DNA of 64,000 nucleotides. Origin: Gemmatimonadota bacterium. Lineage in GTDB: Bacteria; Gemmatimonadota; Gemmatimonadetes; Gemmatimonadales; GWC2-71-9. The translations under genes were made by a program, and so were the position numbers. The notes below the pieces were generated by a model. It was not told the DNA's origin. It made no database searches and saw only the letters and a program-made list of their open reading frames with translations. Each line of letters begins with the position of its first letter. Position 1 is the first letter of the stretch. The stretch covers positions 1-64,000 of the forward strand of contig JADFNB010000018.1 of the NCBI GenBank assembly GCA_022563595.1. Direction: 5' to 3'. Below, piece by piece: positions 1 through 8,778 of the stretch.

Positions 1-1
1 G

Positions 2-163
2 CTGTCGGGGACAGTGACGGTGGACGTGGACTGGAGCACGGGGACGGCGACGTACAGCGATCTATCGGTGGATCTGGCGGGTGGTTACACGCTGGACGCG
101 ACGGCGGGCGGGACGGGGTTCAGCCCGACTAAGGCGACCAGTACGGCGTTCAGCATCACGTGA
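2..163 (+). CDS. C-terminal end of an Ig-like surface protein (5' partial)
   Basis: An open frame enters from the left edge and stops at TGA 161-163. The 53 visible residues are rich in T, S, G, D and A and alternate hydrophobic and polar positions (VTVDVDWSTGTATYSDLS, LAGGYTLDATAGGTG), as in bacterial Ig-like or adhesin repeats. It ends in TSTAFSIT, a typical domain boundary. The following frame starting at GTG 160 carries a second Ig-like domain of the same style, so the two are probably one protein split by a frameshift. The function cannot be narrowed beyond a surface or secreted structural protein. Confidence 0.5.
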   Translation: MSGTVTVDVDWSTGTATYSDLSVDLAGGYTLDATAGGTGFSPTKATSTAFSIT

Positions 164-414
164 CAACGCTGAGCGACGGGCTGGATTCAGATAGTGCTGA
201 GGGGACCGGTTGGGACGCGGTGGTGCGGGCGGGACTGAGCTTTACCGATGTGGTGCGTACCACTGCCACGGTGGTGACGATAACGCTGCCGGCGTTTGCG
301 GGCTACGACATCACGGCGACGGAGACGATCACGGTGACGGTGCCGGCCGCGGCGTTGGTGCAGTCGGGCAGCGCGGTGGTGGCGACACCGACGTTCGACG
401 TGACCGTCAACTAG
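160..414 (+). CDS. Ig-like domain fragment, probably frameshifted continuation of the upstream gene
   Basis: The frame encodes 84 residues starting from a GTG that overlaps the upstream TGA. It contains one beta-sandwich-like domain with the phrases VVTITLPAFAGYDITATETI and TVTVPAAALV, a pattern recurrent in tandem Ig-like repeats of large surface proteins. It has no signal peptide and no ribosome binding site, so it is unlikely to be an independent gene. The frame is closed upstream by TAA 130-132. A single-base indel in the linker would join it to the upstream partial protein. Either a real frameshift or an assembly error would explain this. Confidence 0.45.
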   Translation: MTTLSDGLDSDSAEGTGWDAVVRAGLSFTDVVRTTATVVTITLPAFAGYDITATETITVTVPAAALVQSGSAVVATPTFDVTVN

Positions 415-465
415 TGCCTGTGAGTGCCCTTTGCGTAATCATCCGCCAACGATGATCTTACGACA

Positions 466-2004
466 ATGATCTGCCCGCGTTGCTCCGTCGCCGAGATCTC
501 CACAGAGACGAACGAGTGCGTGCTGTGTGGCTTCTCTCCATCTGACGGTGTGGTCGTTCACGAGCCGATCGCCGACGAGGTCCAGGAGACCGTGCAGAAG
601 GAACTGGCGGGCAAGTTCCATCTGCAGGTGTTGCTGGAGCGTAGGCAGTCATCCATTCGGTACTTGGCTCAAGACCTCGAGGCCGATTGCCTCGTAACGC
701 TCCAGCTCCTCCCCCACCAGGGTCCGTTGAATGCCGAGATCATACAGCAGTTCGAGCTGGCTGCCTCTGCTGCACGCATGCTGCGGCATCCACATGTGAT
801 CCCGCTGCGGAATTCTGGGCTGTCGCGATCGTTGCTTTGGTATACGATGGACGCGATCAAGGGTCGCTCGCTGGCCGCCACGCTCCGCGAGTCGGGTCCC
901 TGGGATGTCAATGCCTGCCTCGAGTTGCTCGAACAGCTTGCGAGCGGTCTCGAGTATATCCACCGCCAGGGCCTGATTCACGGCGCTGTCACGCCGGCAA
1001 CGATCCATATCGATACCGAAGGGTGGGCCCGATTGAGCGATGTGGCGGTACTCAATAGCATAGCGCGAGCGGGCCGTGAGGACTCCGGATGGAGGGCTTT
1101 GCTGTCGGCGCGATACGTGGCGCCCGAACAGCTCAGCCGCCGGTCTCCCGGTCCGCAGGCCGACCAATTCGCCCTCGCCTGCGTGGCCCGCGATTGCCTT
1201 CTTGGTGGGATCCTGGGCAGCGGCGATATCGGTGGTGACGAGGACTCCGATCCTACTGAAGGCGGGCGGTCAGCGCAGAAGCAATTCGAGAGCCTGCCAC
1301 CGGAAATCACGACGGCGATCGACCGGGCTGTGTCGCCCGATCCTCAGGCCCGGTTCGCGACAGTGCTCGACTTCGTCGCGGTCTTGGACGGTGGAGGTCC
1401 GGGGGCGAGTTCCCCACTCTTGTTGGCAAGCCGTCCCAGTGAAGCTTCGAGCAAGGTCTTCATGTTGCCCGAGGCACAGCCACGCGTATTTCCAACCAAG
1501 GTTGTCCTGTTGCTCATTGCGTTAGTGGCCGGAGGAGTCGCGCTGATGCTCTGGCTGCGGGCGCCGGTGCCCCAGGACTGGGTGACCGCTCAGCGCTCTC
1601 CGATCATCGGGACACGGCCTGTGCCGGCCGGTCAAGTCGGCGCCGACACCGTGCTCTCGGACGTTGCCCGCCCAGAGTCGTTGCCGGTGGTACCCCCTGC
1701 TGCCGCGGCCGGGGCGCCGGCAGTCGGGGCCCGGCAACCGACTCCGGCGGTGCGGACCCGCAGCCGGCCGGCGGTCCGCGCCCGACCCGGCATGCTGTTT
1801 GTCAGCTCGAGACCATGGGGAGTCCTGTATATCGATGATCGCCGCATCGGCAACACTCCCAAAGTCAACCTCTCGATTGCGCCGGGAACCCATGTCCTGC
1901 GGATCGAGCGCGATGGGTTCGCGGCGTTTGAGCGAGTCATCGAGATACGATCCGGCGCCGAGCTGAGAATCACGGGCATCGAACTCGAACCGATTCGTCC
2001 GTGA
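466..2004 (+). CDS. Zinc-ribbon / Ser-Thr pseudokinase / PEGA membrane protein
   Basis: The 512-aa protein starts with a zinc ribbon (C3, C6, C18, C21), followed by a Hanks-type kinase fold at about residues 45-310, one membrane segment at about 346-364, a Pro/Ala-rich linker, and a PEGA domain at about 442-510. The kinase fold lacks catalytic residues: the VAIK lysine is Q80 (VTLQ), the HRD motif reads HGA (172-174), and the catalytic-loop Lys and Asn are replaced in AVTPATI. Only the Asp of the DFG position (SDVA, 191-194) and APE (219-221) persist. The likely role is an inner-membrane signalling scaffold with the PEGA domain in the periplasm. The next gene starts at GTG 2001 inside its stop region, so the two are translationally coupled. 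The kinase fold is clear; that it is catalytically dead is inferred from the missing residues. Confidence 0.85.
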   Translation: MICPRCSVAEISTETNECVLCGFSPSDGVVVHEPIADEVQETVQKELAGKFHLQVLLERRQSSIRYLAQDLEADCLVTLQLLPHQGPLNAEIIQQFELAASAARMLRHPHVIPLRNSGLSRSLLWYTMDAIKGRSLAATLRESGPWDVNACLELLEQLASGLEYIHRQGLIHGAVTPATIHIDTEGWARLSDVAVLNSIARAGREDSGWRALLSARYVAPEQLSRRSPGPQADQFALACVARDCLLGGILGSGDIGGDEDSDPTEGGRSAQKQFESLPPEITTAIDRAVSPDPQARFATVLDFVAVLDGGGPGASSPLLLASRPSEASSKVFMLPEAQPRVFPTKVVLLLIALVAGGVALMLWLRAPVPQDWVTAQRSPIIGTRPVPAGQVGADTVLSDVARPESLPVVPPAAAAGAPAVGARQPTPAVRTRSRPAVRARPGMLFVSSRPWGVLYIDDRRIGNTPKVNLSIAPGTHVLRIERDGFAAFERVIEIRSGAELRITGIELEPIRP

Positions 2005-3056
2005 TCGGGATCCGAGTGCTCGCCACGGCGTTCCTGATCGCCGTCGCCGCACCGCGCGCTCCGGCCCAAACCGCCGACGAGCTGATCGCGTCCGGCATCC
2101 AAGCGTACGACAACCTCGACTTCGAAGCTGCAGCCGGTCTGCTGCGGCGCGGGCTCTCGTCGTCGGGTACAACACCGCTCGAACCATCAGCCCGCGCTCT
2201 GGCGCTAACCTACCTTGCGGCGACCGAGTTCTTCCGAGGGAATGCCGATTCCGCTCGGGCCGTCTTCGCTCGCCTCGTGCGCCTCGATCCGCGTCACCGG
2301 ATCGATCAACTCGTCTTCCCGCCAGAAGTAGCGACTGTCTTCGAGTCCGTACGGAGGCGAACGGTGGCAACCGCCGTGGTTGCGCCGGACTCTTCATCGT
2401 ACGTGCTCGGCGCATCGGGGTTCGCGGCCCGCGTGTTCGCGACCGCGTTCCATCATGTGACGGCTGAGATTCAGCGCGTCGATGGTACGCTCGTGCGCAC
2501 CCTGTACGTGGGCCCTATGGGCGATAGCCTGCAACTCGAGTGGGACTTTAGCACCACGGACGGAACGATCGTAGGATCAGATCGATACGTGTTGAGCGTT
2601 GCATCCTCAGACGAGAGAGGATCGGTTGTACGCGTAGTGCGCCTTACACTCGACGTTCTCGTGGAACGCAGCGACACGCTGCTGCATCCCGCGCCGCTCG
2701 CTGATTCCAGCTTGCTGCTCGAACGCCAAGCAGTCCGTCCGGGTATCGAGTCGCTTGTGGGCGGCGTCCTCTTCGGCGCTGCCATGGTTGGGCTTTCTTC
2801 CGCTCTCGCGCCGGACGGAGCGCTCTCGGGCGGGCGATACGCCCTGGGGGTAGCCATCGGCATGGCCGGCATTGCAGGCTTTCTGCAACAGCGACCAGGG
2901 CGGGCGATCCCGCGCAACATCGCAGTCAACGACAGCGTTCGTCAGGCGTGGCGTGAGGCAGTGCGTGAGGTCGTACAAGAGAACGCCAAGCGACGATCCG
3001 AGATCCGTTTCATGGTACGAACGGCCACACCAGTGGTGATCTACCGAGAGCAGTGA
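2001..3056 (+). CDS. Exported TPR-like protein of unknown function
   Basis: This is a 351-aa protein. The GTG start overlaps the TGA of the pseudokinase gene, and an N-terminal signal peptide (VLATAFLIAVAA, ending PAQ) follows. Residues 25-110 are helical and TPR-like (AYDNLDFEAAAGLLRRGL, AATEFFRGNADSARAVFARL). A middle beta-rich domain follows, and glycine-rich hydrophobic stretches lie near residues 250-295. It is coupled to the pseudokinase before it and to a small exported protein after it, so all three probably act in one envelope-associated complex or pathway. No enzymatic motif was recognised. Confidence 0.75.
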   Translation: MIGIRVLATAFLIAVAAPRAPAQTADELIASGIQAYDNLDFEAAAGLLRRGLSSSGTTPLEPSARALALTYLAATEFFRGNADSARAVFARLVRLDPRHRIDQLVFPPEVATVFESVRRRTVATAVVAPDSSSYVLGASGFAARVFATAFHHVTAEIQRVDGTLVRTLYVGPMGDSLQLEWDFSTTDGTIVGSDRYVLSVASSDERGSVVRVVRLTLDVLVERSDTLLHPAPLADSSLLLERQAVRPGIESLVGGVLFGAAMVGLSSALAPDGALSGGRYALGVAIGMAGIAGFLQQRPGRAIPRNIAVNDSVRQAWREAVREVVQENAKRRSEIRFMVRTATPVVIYREQ

Positions 3057-3694
3057 GCCGCGGAATGCACCTGATCACCGTCGTTGCCTTCGCAGCGTGC
3101 TTCATCCCGTTCCGCTCCACCGCGGGACAACAGTTTGGGTTGGGTGGAGCGGTGGCGGCGGTGCGCCTGTCTCGTGAAACGCCCGTCGATAGCGCGCAAT
3201 TCACAGGCACCACCATCGGGTTCGAGGGACGAGTGTCGATATCGTGGCTCGATCTCGCCGTCCGCTACAACCAAGGTAGGCTGACGAGCGAGTCAGCAGA
3301 GCCCGAGCATGACCTCGTGGAGGGTGAGGTGATGGTATGGTTTCGGCTACTGCGTGAGATGGCGCTTCTAGTGGGACCGCACGTTAGGAGCTTGGTGAGT
3401 GCCGCCGGTAGGGAGCGCTGGCTCTTCTTTGAAGTGCGACTGCACGGCGAAGCGCGTCTCCTCGGGCCAGTTCGTGGGTATCTGGACGGCTGGCGCGTGC
3501 TTGCGGCGGATGTAAACGTAGGCGTGCCGTTCGACAATGGATATGGTATCGACGGGGGTCTGATCATCAGCGCGAGCGGCTTCCCACTCAGTCTTACTGT
3601 CCGGTATCGTGCTGAGCGAGCGCGGCTGGGCAATGGGGCGAGGCTGGAAACCATCGAGCGGCTCGCGCTCGTGGTTGGTTTTGAACGACCTTAG
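3053..3694 (+). CDS. Small exported, probably outer-membrane-associated protein
   Basis: The 213-aa protein is third in the coupled trio. GTG 3053 overlaps the preceding TGA; an in-frame ATG at 3065 would start directly at the signal peptide (MHLITVVAFAACF, ending AGQQ). The mature part shows amphipathic beta-strands, for example LDLAVRYNQGRL and LSLTVRYRAERARLG, and ends in a hydrophobic strand. This looks like a small beta-barrel or lipid-facing protein, but no family was recognised. Its position suggests it works with the pseudokinase and the TPR-like protein. Confidence 0.65.
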   Translation: MSRGMHLITVVAFAACFIPFRSTAGQQFGLGGAVAAVRLSRETPVDSAQFTGTTIGFEGRVSISWLDLAVRYNQGRLTSESAEPEHDLVEGEVMVWFRLLREMALLVGPHVRSLVSAAGRERWLFFEVRLHGEARLLGPVRGYLDGWRVLAADVNVGVPFDNGYGIDGGLIISASGFPLSLTVRYRAERARLGNGARLETIERLALVVGFERP

Positions 3695-3825
3695 TGGGAC
3701 GTTCCAGGTACAGGTCCGCCGGAGGCGCGCGGCCAAGCTAGGACGCCCCCACATATCCTGGAAGCGGTCAAGTCGTTTTCCCGGTTGCACTTAGCTGGCG
3801 GCCCGCCGTATTTTCGTAGCATGAT

Positions 3826-3978
3826 CGTCTCGTCGCACTCGCGCACGGTGCATCGGCTTTTTCCGATGCTCCCGTTTTGCAGCTCTCACAAGCCCGGCTC
3901 GGCCGTGGGCTCGGTGAGCGCAGTGTGCCGTTCATGTTGATCGGTGGGCACGCGGTGATGCTCTTGGCGCGTGGGTGA
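3826..3978 (+). pseudogene. Remnant of a nucleotidyltransferase-like gene
   Basis: The frame ending at TGA 3976-3978 has no start codon and is preceded by an in-frame TAG. It encodes about 50 residues ending FMLIGGHAVMLLARG. The phrase LIGGHAV followed by a short basic segment is typical of the N-terminus of minimal nucleotidyltransferase or DUF6036-type proteins, where R-x-T-x-D-x-D follows. Here the frame ends before the catalytic Asp residues. It is therefore read as a decayed or frameshifted fragment. Confidence is low because the match rests on one short motif. Confidence 0.3.
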
Positions 3979-3985
3979 GCGCCGG

Positions 3986-4294
3986 ATGGGCGTTCTCCTT
4001 CTATTGCTCGGTCTGCTCGCCGCTGCCTCCGGCGGCTTCAAGCTGCGTCCCCGCGTCCGGGTGCTCCTGGGGTACTCGTCTCTCGCCGTGGCGGAAGTCG
4101 TGCTCGGCGCGCTCACGATCATCGGTTCCGGGATTGGGCTCGCGCGCGCGCGACCGCTGGCGTGGGCCGTCGTGGTCGGGGTGTTTGGGCTGATCCTGTG
4201 GTCGGCCGCAGCGCACGGGCGCGCGTTAATGCTGCACCAGAAAAAGCACGAAGCGTTGGAAGGGGCGCGGTTGAGGCGTTTCCTACGGTCCTGA
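3986..4294 (+). CDS. Small membrane protein, unknown function
   Basis: The 102-aa product has three hydrophobic segments: the N-terminal [14 protein letters not shown], a central [18 protein letters not shown], and [18 protein letters not shown] basic cytoplasmic tail ([15 protein letters not shown]) follows. ATG 3986 places the first membrane helix right at the N-terminus; the frame also allows GTG 3971. No family was recognised. It is followed by an unrelated thioesterase gene. Confidence 0.5.
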   Translation: MGVLLLLLGLLAAASGGFKLRPRVRVLLGYSSLAVAEVVLGALTIIGSGIGLARARPLAWAVVVGVFGLILWSAAAHGRALMLHQKKHEALEGARLRRFLRS

Positions 4295-4469
4295 CCGCGG
4301 TTTGCGCGGTACTACCTGCGTCGAACCCCAAGAGGAGTCGAGCGCAGGAGCGGTTTGGGGTGGGGCACGAGTCGTCCCTCGGCCGGCGGGCTGGCGTAGC
4401 CCGGCATCCGGGTTTTCCATTACTCCAAAGCGGATTCTGCTTGACCGTATCTCCAACTACGACTCGCGC

Positions 4470-4961
4470 ATGCCCAGAATCTCCGAATCCCCCGGCGCCC
4501 TCATCTTGCGGACTTGGAACCGACTCCAGTCGGCCCCGGCGGGCTCCTGGATATTTTCCCGGCTGATCGGCCGCATGGTGCCGTACACGGGGGCCCTGCG
4601 TCCTGCGGTGCAAGAGCTGCGTCCGGGGTATGCGCGTGTCGCGCTCAGGGACCGCCGGGGCATCCGGAACCACCTGAATTCGGTCCACGCCGTGGCCCTG
4701 GTGAACCTGGGTGAGTTCACCACCGGCCTCGCCATGCTCACGGGACTCCCACCGACCGTACGGGGCATCGTGGCCGGGCTTTCGGTCGAGTACACCAAGA
4801 AGGCTCGGGGGAAGCTGGTGGCAGAGTGCAGTACGGACATCCCGCAGGTGCCCGCGGAGGTCGAGCACATCGTGCACGCAGAGATCAGGGACGGTGCGGG
4901 GGACGTGGTGGCGCAGGTGGCGGTGACGTGGAATCTCCGCCCGAGCGGGCAGGCGAAGTGA
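4470..4961 (+). CDS. DUF4442 / hotdog-fold thioesterase-like protein
   Basis: The product is 163 aa. The motifs [19 protein letters not shown] and [15 protein letters not shown] match the DUF4442 branch of the hotdog superfamily, which includes PaaI-like acyl-CoA thioesterases. ATG 4470 was chosen because the upstream in-frame extension from 4302 is low-complexity and unlike the family. The gene overlaps the following nitronate monooxygenase gene by four bases (GTGA), so the two are coupled. This suggests a joint role in acyl-CoA or lipid breakdown. The substrate is not predictable from sequence. Confidence 0.75.
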   Translation: MPRISESPGALILRTWNRLQSAPAGSWIFSRLIGRMVPYTGALRPAVQELRPGYARVALRDRRGIRNHLNSVHAVALVNLGEFTTGLAMLTGLPPTVRGIVAGLSVEYTKKARGKLVAECSTDIPQVPAEVEHIVHAEIRDGAGDVVAQVAVTWNLRPSGQAK

Positions 4962-5938
4962 ACGAGTTCACGCGTGCTGCTGGGATAGAGATCCCGCTGA
5001 TTTGCGGTGCGATGTACCCTTGCAGCAACCCGGAACTGGTTGCCGCCGTCTCCAGGGCAGGCGGGATTGGGATCGTCCAGCCGATATCCCTCACCTTTGT
5101 TCATGGCCATGATTTCCGGGAGGGGTTGCGACTCATCAAGCGCTTGGCGGGCGACAAGCCCATGGGCATGAACGCCCTGATCGAGTCGTCCTCCAAGCTA
5201 TATCACAACCGGATGGTCAGGTGGGTCGACATCGCGCTCGAAGAGGGTGTGAGGTTCTTTGTCACATCACTCGGCAAACCGCGTTGGGTGGTGGATAGTG
5301 TGAGCCAGGTGGGGGGCGTCGTGTATCACGACGTGACCGAGCGGAAGTGGGCCCTCAAGGCCCTCGAATCCGGCGTACACGGCCTGATCGCGGTCAACCG
5401 GCGCGCCGGTGGACATGCCGGCCCGAAGTCCGAGGAAGAGTTGGTCGGAGAGGTAGGCGACCTGGGCGTGCCGATGATCTGCGCCGGTGGTGTCGGAACA
5501 CCGGCCGACTTCGTGCGTGCCATTCGGCTCGGGTATCAAGGGGTCCAGTTGGGAACCCGGTTCATCGCCACCAGCGAGTGCCGCGCCAGCGAAGCATACA
5601 AACAGGCCATCGTGCGCGCCGAGGAAGACGACATAGTCCTCAGCGAGCGGATAACCGGCGTACCGGTGGCGGTGATCCGCACGCCCTATATAGATCGGAT
5701 GGGCCTCCGAGCCGGCGCCGTCGCGCGGTGGATGCTGCGCGGCCGCAGGACCAAGCACATCATGCGCACTATCTACGCACTCAAGTCGATCTGGCAGATC
5801 AAGCGGGCTTTGCTCGACGAGAGCGGCAAGATGGAGTACTGGCAGGCAGGCAAGAGCGTCAGCGGAATCCGTTCAGTGGAACCTGCCGCGGCTGTCGTAA
5901 GGATGTTTGCGGCAGCCACCGAACGCGTTGTCGGGTGA
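4958..5938 (+). CDS. Nitronate monooxygenase / 2-nitropropane dioxygenase family
   Basis: The 326-aa FMN-dependent TIM-barrel enzyme oxidises alkyl nitronates; related proteins include enoyl-ACP reductase FabK. The N-terminal [20 protein letters not shown] lines the FMN site, RRAGGHAG carries the conserved catalytic His, and [12 protein letters not shown] plus [15 protein letters not shown] form the phosphate-binding end of the barrel. GTG 4958 overlaps the upstream TGA; the longer frame from 4826 is a shadow of the thioesterase gene. The family is clear, but whether it acts on nitronates or on another flavin substrate is uncertain. Confidence 0.85.
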   Translation: MNEFTRAAGIEIPLICGAMYPCSNPELVAAVSRAGGIGIVQPISLTFVHGHDFREGLRLIKRLAGDKPMGMNALIESSSKLYHNRMVRWVDIALEEGVRFFVTSLGKPRWVVDSVSQVGGVVYHDVTERKWALKALESGVHGLIAVNRRAGGHAGPKSEEELVGEVGDLGVPMICAGGVGTPADFVRAIRLGYQGVQLGTRFIATSECRASEAYKQAIVRAEEDDIVLSERITGVPVAVIRTPYIDRMGLRAGAVARWMLRGRRTKHIMRTIYALKSIWQIKRALLDESGKMEYWQAGKSVSGIRSVEPAAAVVRMFAAATERVVG

Positions 5939-6015
5939 GCCGCCGCGCCTCTCTTGTGCTCTCTAGGGCTATGCGAGGCGCTCTGGTATTGGTGGAGAGA
6001 GAAAGGAGCCGCCCC

Positions 6016-6525
6016 ATGAAACCGTCCCTCCTGGAAGAAACGCTCGAGGCCTGGCGTGACGTGCGCGATGGGCTCGCTGACGAAGTGCGGAATATCCCTG
6101 CACGGCACTTCGATTTCCGGCCGACGCCCGAGGTGCGCAGCGTCAGGGAACTGGTGCAGCACATCCTCGAGGTAGCGATGTTCATGACCGGCGAACTTAC
6201 CAGAACGGACACGAACCTGCGCCGGAAACCGTGGCCCAAGCTGCTCGCCATGTACGCCACACCTGCGTACGAGGCCCGGACCAAGCAGCAGCTCATCAGG
6301 CTGCTCAGGTCGCAGTTGAAGGAGGCCGAGCGGCGGTTCCGTGCCGCCGGTGAACTGGCGCTCTATCAGCTCATCACGCGGTTCGACGGCGAACAGGGTA
6401 CCAAGTTCACGTGGCTCCAGCACGGGATAGCGCAGGAGATGTACCATCGAGGCCAGCTGGCGCTCTATGCTCGCCTGCTGGGGTTGGAGCCGGCGCTCAC
6501 CCAGAGGATTCGCGGGGGAGCATAG
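6016..6525 (+). CDS. DinB-family protein
   Basis: This 169-aa four-helix-bundle protein has the metal-binding histidines expected of the DinB/YfiT superfamily: LVQHILEV near residue 50, and HGIAQEMYHRGQL near the C-terminus. ATG 6016 is preceded by AAGGAG at about 6002-6007. In-frame translation beyond the TAG stop continues as another 45 residues ending in a plausible helical tail (SDEHLARFREALEE), which may be the remnant of a neighbouring gene. DinB proteins are often thiol-S-transferases or metal-dependent hydrolases, but the substrate here is unknown. Confidence 0.8.
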   Translation: MKPSLLEETLEAWRDVRDGLADEVRNIPARHFDFRPTPEVRSVRELVQHILEVAMFMTGELTRTDTNLRRKPWPKLLAMYATPAYEARTKQQLIRLLRSQLKEAERRFRAAGELALYQLITRFDGEQGTKFTWLQHGIAQEMYHRGQLALYARLLGLEPALTQRIRGGA

Positions 6526-6664
6526 GCCGTTCGCTCGTCGCAAACGCACACGGCCGCCGCGAGCTTACCGCCGACGCCCGGCGCCCGCGGCGTATCGCTG
6601 TTCGAACTGGGCCGATTCTCCGACGAGCACCTGGCCCGGTTTAGGGAGGCGCTGGAGGAATAAC

Positions 6665-6694
6665 ACCGAGCCCGCGTCGCGTCGCGGGCTCGGT
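6665..6694 (+). terminator. Perfect 12-bp hairpin terminator between convergent genes
   Basis: ACCGAGCCCGCG (6665-6676) and CGCGGGCTCGGT (6683-6694) form a perfect 12-bp stem with a 6-nt loop. It lies between the DinB gene on the plus strand and the holin-like gene on the minus strand, so it can stop transcription from both. No clear T-tract follows. Confidence 0.7.
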
Positions 6695-6704
6695 CACTGC
6701 CATC

Positions 6705-6980
6705 CTAGGCCGCCGAGCTTCCGCCTTGTCCTGCTACGGTGTTGTAGAGCCACCCAAAGATGGCGCCGCCGATGGCCCCGTCGACGAGTGCGTAGAGTGA
6801 CACGACGATTACCGATCCGAAGCCGTCCGGGCCGTCATAACCCGGGTAGATGGATGCTCCCAGGTTGAGGAGTGCCACGCCGTACGAATCCCAGATCAGG
6901 TTCGCCACGCCCACGAACAGGAAGCAGCCGGCGAAAAGCGCACCGCTCGTAATGGCGAGCGCTTTGGTGTTGAGAGCCAT
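6705..6980 (-). CDS. Small membrane protein, bacteriophage holin-like family
   Basis: The 91-aa product has two or three hydrophobic stretches (LAITSGALFAGCFLFVGVAN; FGSVIVVSLYALVDGAIGGA) separated by a loop containing SIYPGYDGPDGFG. Small chromosomal proteins of this kind are often annotated as bacteriophage holin, although no phage genes are nearby. ATG at 6980 follows GGAGGG with good spacing. It is probably a stand-alone membrane protein; a lytic role is not supported by context. Confidence 0.6.
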   Translation of the reverse strand: MALNTKALAITSGALFAGCFLFVGVANLIWDSYGVALLNLGASIYPGYDGPDGFGSVIVVSLYALVDGAIGGAIFGWLYNTVAGQGGSSAA

Positions 6981-7467
6981 GTTGCCCTCCAAGGCGTTGA
7001 GGTTGGGACAGATGACGAAAACTGGACGGCCTGTCCCGCCAACGGCCCTAATAAGCGGATTGCAATCGCAAATGACAAGCGAATCGGGAGGTGATCAGTT
7101 CGTCCTGGCCGATGTGGGGGCCAACCGCTCGGAACGGAGCGGTCGCGATCCCGTCTCTCTGCTGGGGTCGCGGCTGTCTAGCGCCGGTGGAAGAACCAGT
7201 TGTCTGGCGGATGTCCTTCCTCGTGCAGCGGTGCCTGTATCTGGAGTGCCAGCGCCGCGCCGATTCCACTATGGTCGGTGCTTGCTGACGTCGCGGGTCG
7301 GCTCGGCGAACCAGAACGGGACGGCGTGCGTTTTGGGGAAGTGACGGCATCCGTCCCGTGCCCTGGCCAAGAGAAGAGAGGACGGCTATTTCTTCGCTCT
7401 TCGCACCCCGACGAAGGAGACGCGCCACCGTGAAGACCCATCACACTTCACCCCAGATCCGGCATCC
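6981..7467. other. 487-bp intergenic region without a convincing gene
   Basis: No frame here has coding character. A 7-bp inverted repeat with a 6-nt spacer (ACCGCTC 7124-7130, GAGCGGT 7137-7143) is present. A 16-codon frame from GTG 7430, preceded by GAAGGAG, overlaps the start of the cytochrome gene in another frame and could act as a leader, but nothing else supports that. Confidence 0.4.
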
Positions 7468-8517
7468 ATGGGCCCTCTGACCAACCAGGTTCTCGGGATC
7501 GTCTTCGTCGTCGTCGCTACCGTGACGACGGTGCTGATGTTCTATCTGTGGGGCTTCCGGTTCGACAAGGAGCGGCGCAGGAGCGATGCCCCGCCGCACC
7601 TCATGCTGCTCCACCGCATCCTCGGCTACGTCTTCGGGGTGATCTATCTGTTCCTGATGTGGCAGATGGTGCCCCGGATGTGGCGGTATCAGATCGAGTT
7701 GCCGGCGCGAACGGTAGCGCACCTCGTGTTGGGGATGGCGATCGGCGCCCTCCTCTTCGTCAAGGTCATCGTCGTGCGTTTCTTCAAGCACCTCGAGAGT
7801 ACCCTGGCGCCTGCGCTCGGCACGTTGCTGTTCGTCGCGTCGGTGCTGCTGATCGGGCTGGCCATACCGTTCTCGCTCCGCGAGTCGATTTTGCGGCGGG
7901 AAGCTTTGAGGGGCGCGGCGTTCACGTCGGAACGCATGGAGCGCGTGCGCACCCTGCTGCCGCTTGCCGGCATCACCGACCCGGACGAGGTAGCCCGGCT
8001 GTCGTCGCCGGAGGGATTGGTATCCGGCCGGCGGATCCTGATGAGTAAGTGCGTGCAATGCCACGATCTGCGCACGGTCTTGGCCCGACCACGCACGCCC
8101 GACAGCTGGCGGCAGACCGTTCGGCGCATGGCGGAGCGCTCGACGGTTCTCTCTCCTATCACCGAGATGGACCAGCGCGAGGTCACGGCCTACCTCATTG
8201 CGATTTCACCCACGCTACAACGTACGGTCGAGCTGCAACGCCGGCTCCGGCAGGCCGCCGCGGCGTCGCAGCAGGCGGTTATGGCGGCCTCGGAGATGCC
8301 GGTCGCCTACGATCCGATAGCCGCCGAGCAGCTCTTCAGAACGCGATGCTCTCAGTGCCACGACCCGTTCCGGGTCGCGCAGCGCCCGCCGGGGTCGGCC
8401 GAAGAGGCCGCACAGCTCGTGGCCCGCATGGTGGGTAACGGCCTCTTCGGTACAGAAGAAGAGTTGGCGCAGATCATTCGCTACATCACGGAGACGTTCG
8501 TTCCGGCGCCTGATTAG
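7468..8517 (+). CDS. Membrane-anchored dihaem c-type cytochrome
   Basis: The 349-aa protein begins with four predicted membrane helices (about residues 7-25, 50-70, 85-105 and 120-140) carrying histidines at helix ends. Two periplasmic cytochrome c domains follow, with haem motifs CVQCH near residue 194 and CSQCH near residue 295, each followed by distal Met candidates. Such proteins carry electrons between a quinol-linked membrane part and terminal oxidases. No oxidase subunits flank it; the only related gene in view is ctaG near 25.4-26.2 kb on the minus strand. ATG 7468 has a weak ribosome binding site. The two haem motifs are certain; the redox partner is unknown. Confidence 0.75.
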   Translation: MGPLTNQVLGIVFVVVATVTTVLMFYLWGFRFDKERRRSDAPPHLMLLHRILGYVFGVIYLFLMWQMVPRMWRYQIELPARTVAHLVLGMAIGALLFVKVIVVRFFKHLESTLAPALGTLLFVASVLLIGLAIPFSLRESILRREALRGAAFTSERMERVRTLLPLAGITDPDEVARLSSPEGLVSGRRILMSKCVQCHDLRTVLARPRTPDSWRQTVRRMAERSTVLSPITEMDQREVTAYLIAISPTLQRTVELQRRLRQAAAASQQAVMAASEMPVAYDPIAAEQLFRTRCSQCHDPFRVAQRPPGSAEEAAQLVARMVGNGLFGTEEELAQIIRYITETFVPAPD

Positions 8518-8638
8518 CTGCTCACCGCCGCCGCTGGTGTGGAGTCAGTGGGTGGGGAGCCCGCCAACCAGCTTCGCTTCGCCAGATGTCGTTTTCAGTG
8601 CGATTACGGGGCGATGATCGCGCTCACACAACAGCCTT

Positions 8639-8647
8639 TGCTATAAG
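8639..8647 (+). promoter_or_regulatory. Extended -10 promoter candidate for the polyphosphate operon
   Basis: The sequence reads TG, one base, then TATAAG (8642-8647), an extended -10 element. It lies about 130 nt upstream of the pap start, in the 261-bp gap that has no other gene. No strong -35 hexamer is seen. Confidence 0.3.
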
Positions 8648-8778
8648 GGGTTACGGTGTGGCCGCTCGCGCGCCGGCGGGGTCAGGTGGTATGTTTTCTG
8701 CGAGGGTGTGTGAACGGGCAAGCGAGGCGGCGTTCGGCCGCAAGTTTGAGTGACGCAGGATCTTACGCCGAGTGTCTC

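Noticed and set aside
6705-6980. Prophage remnant because of a holin-like protein
   Set aside because: No other phage genes are nearby, and such small membrane proteins occur alone in many chromosomes.
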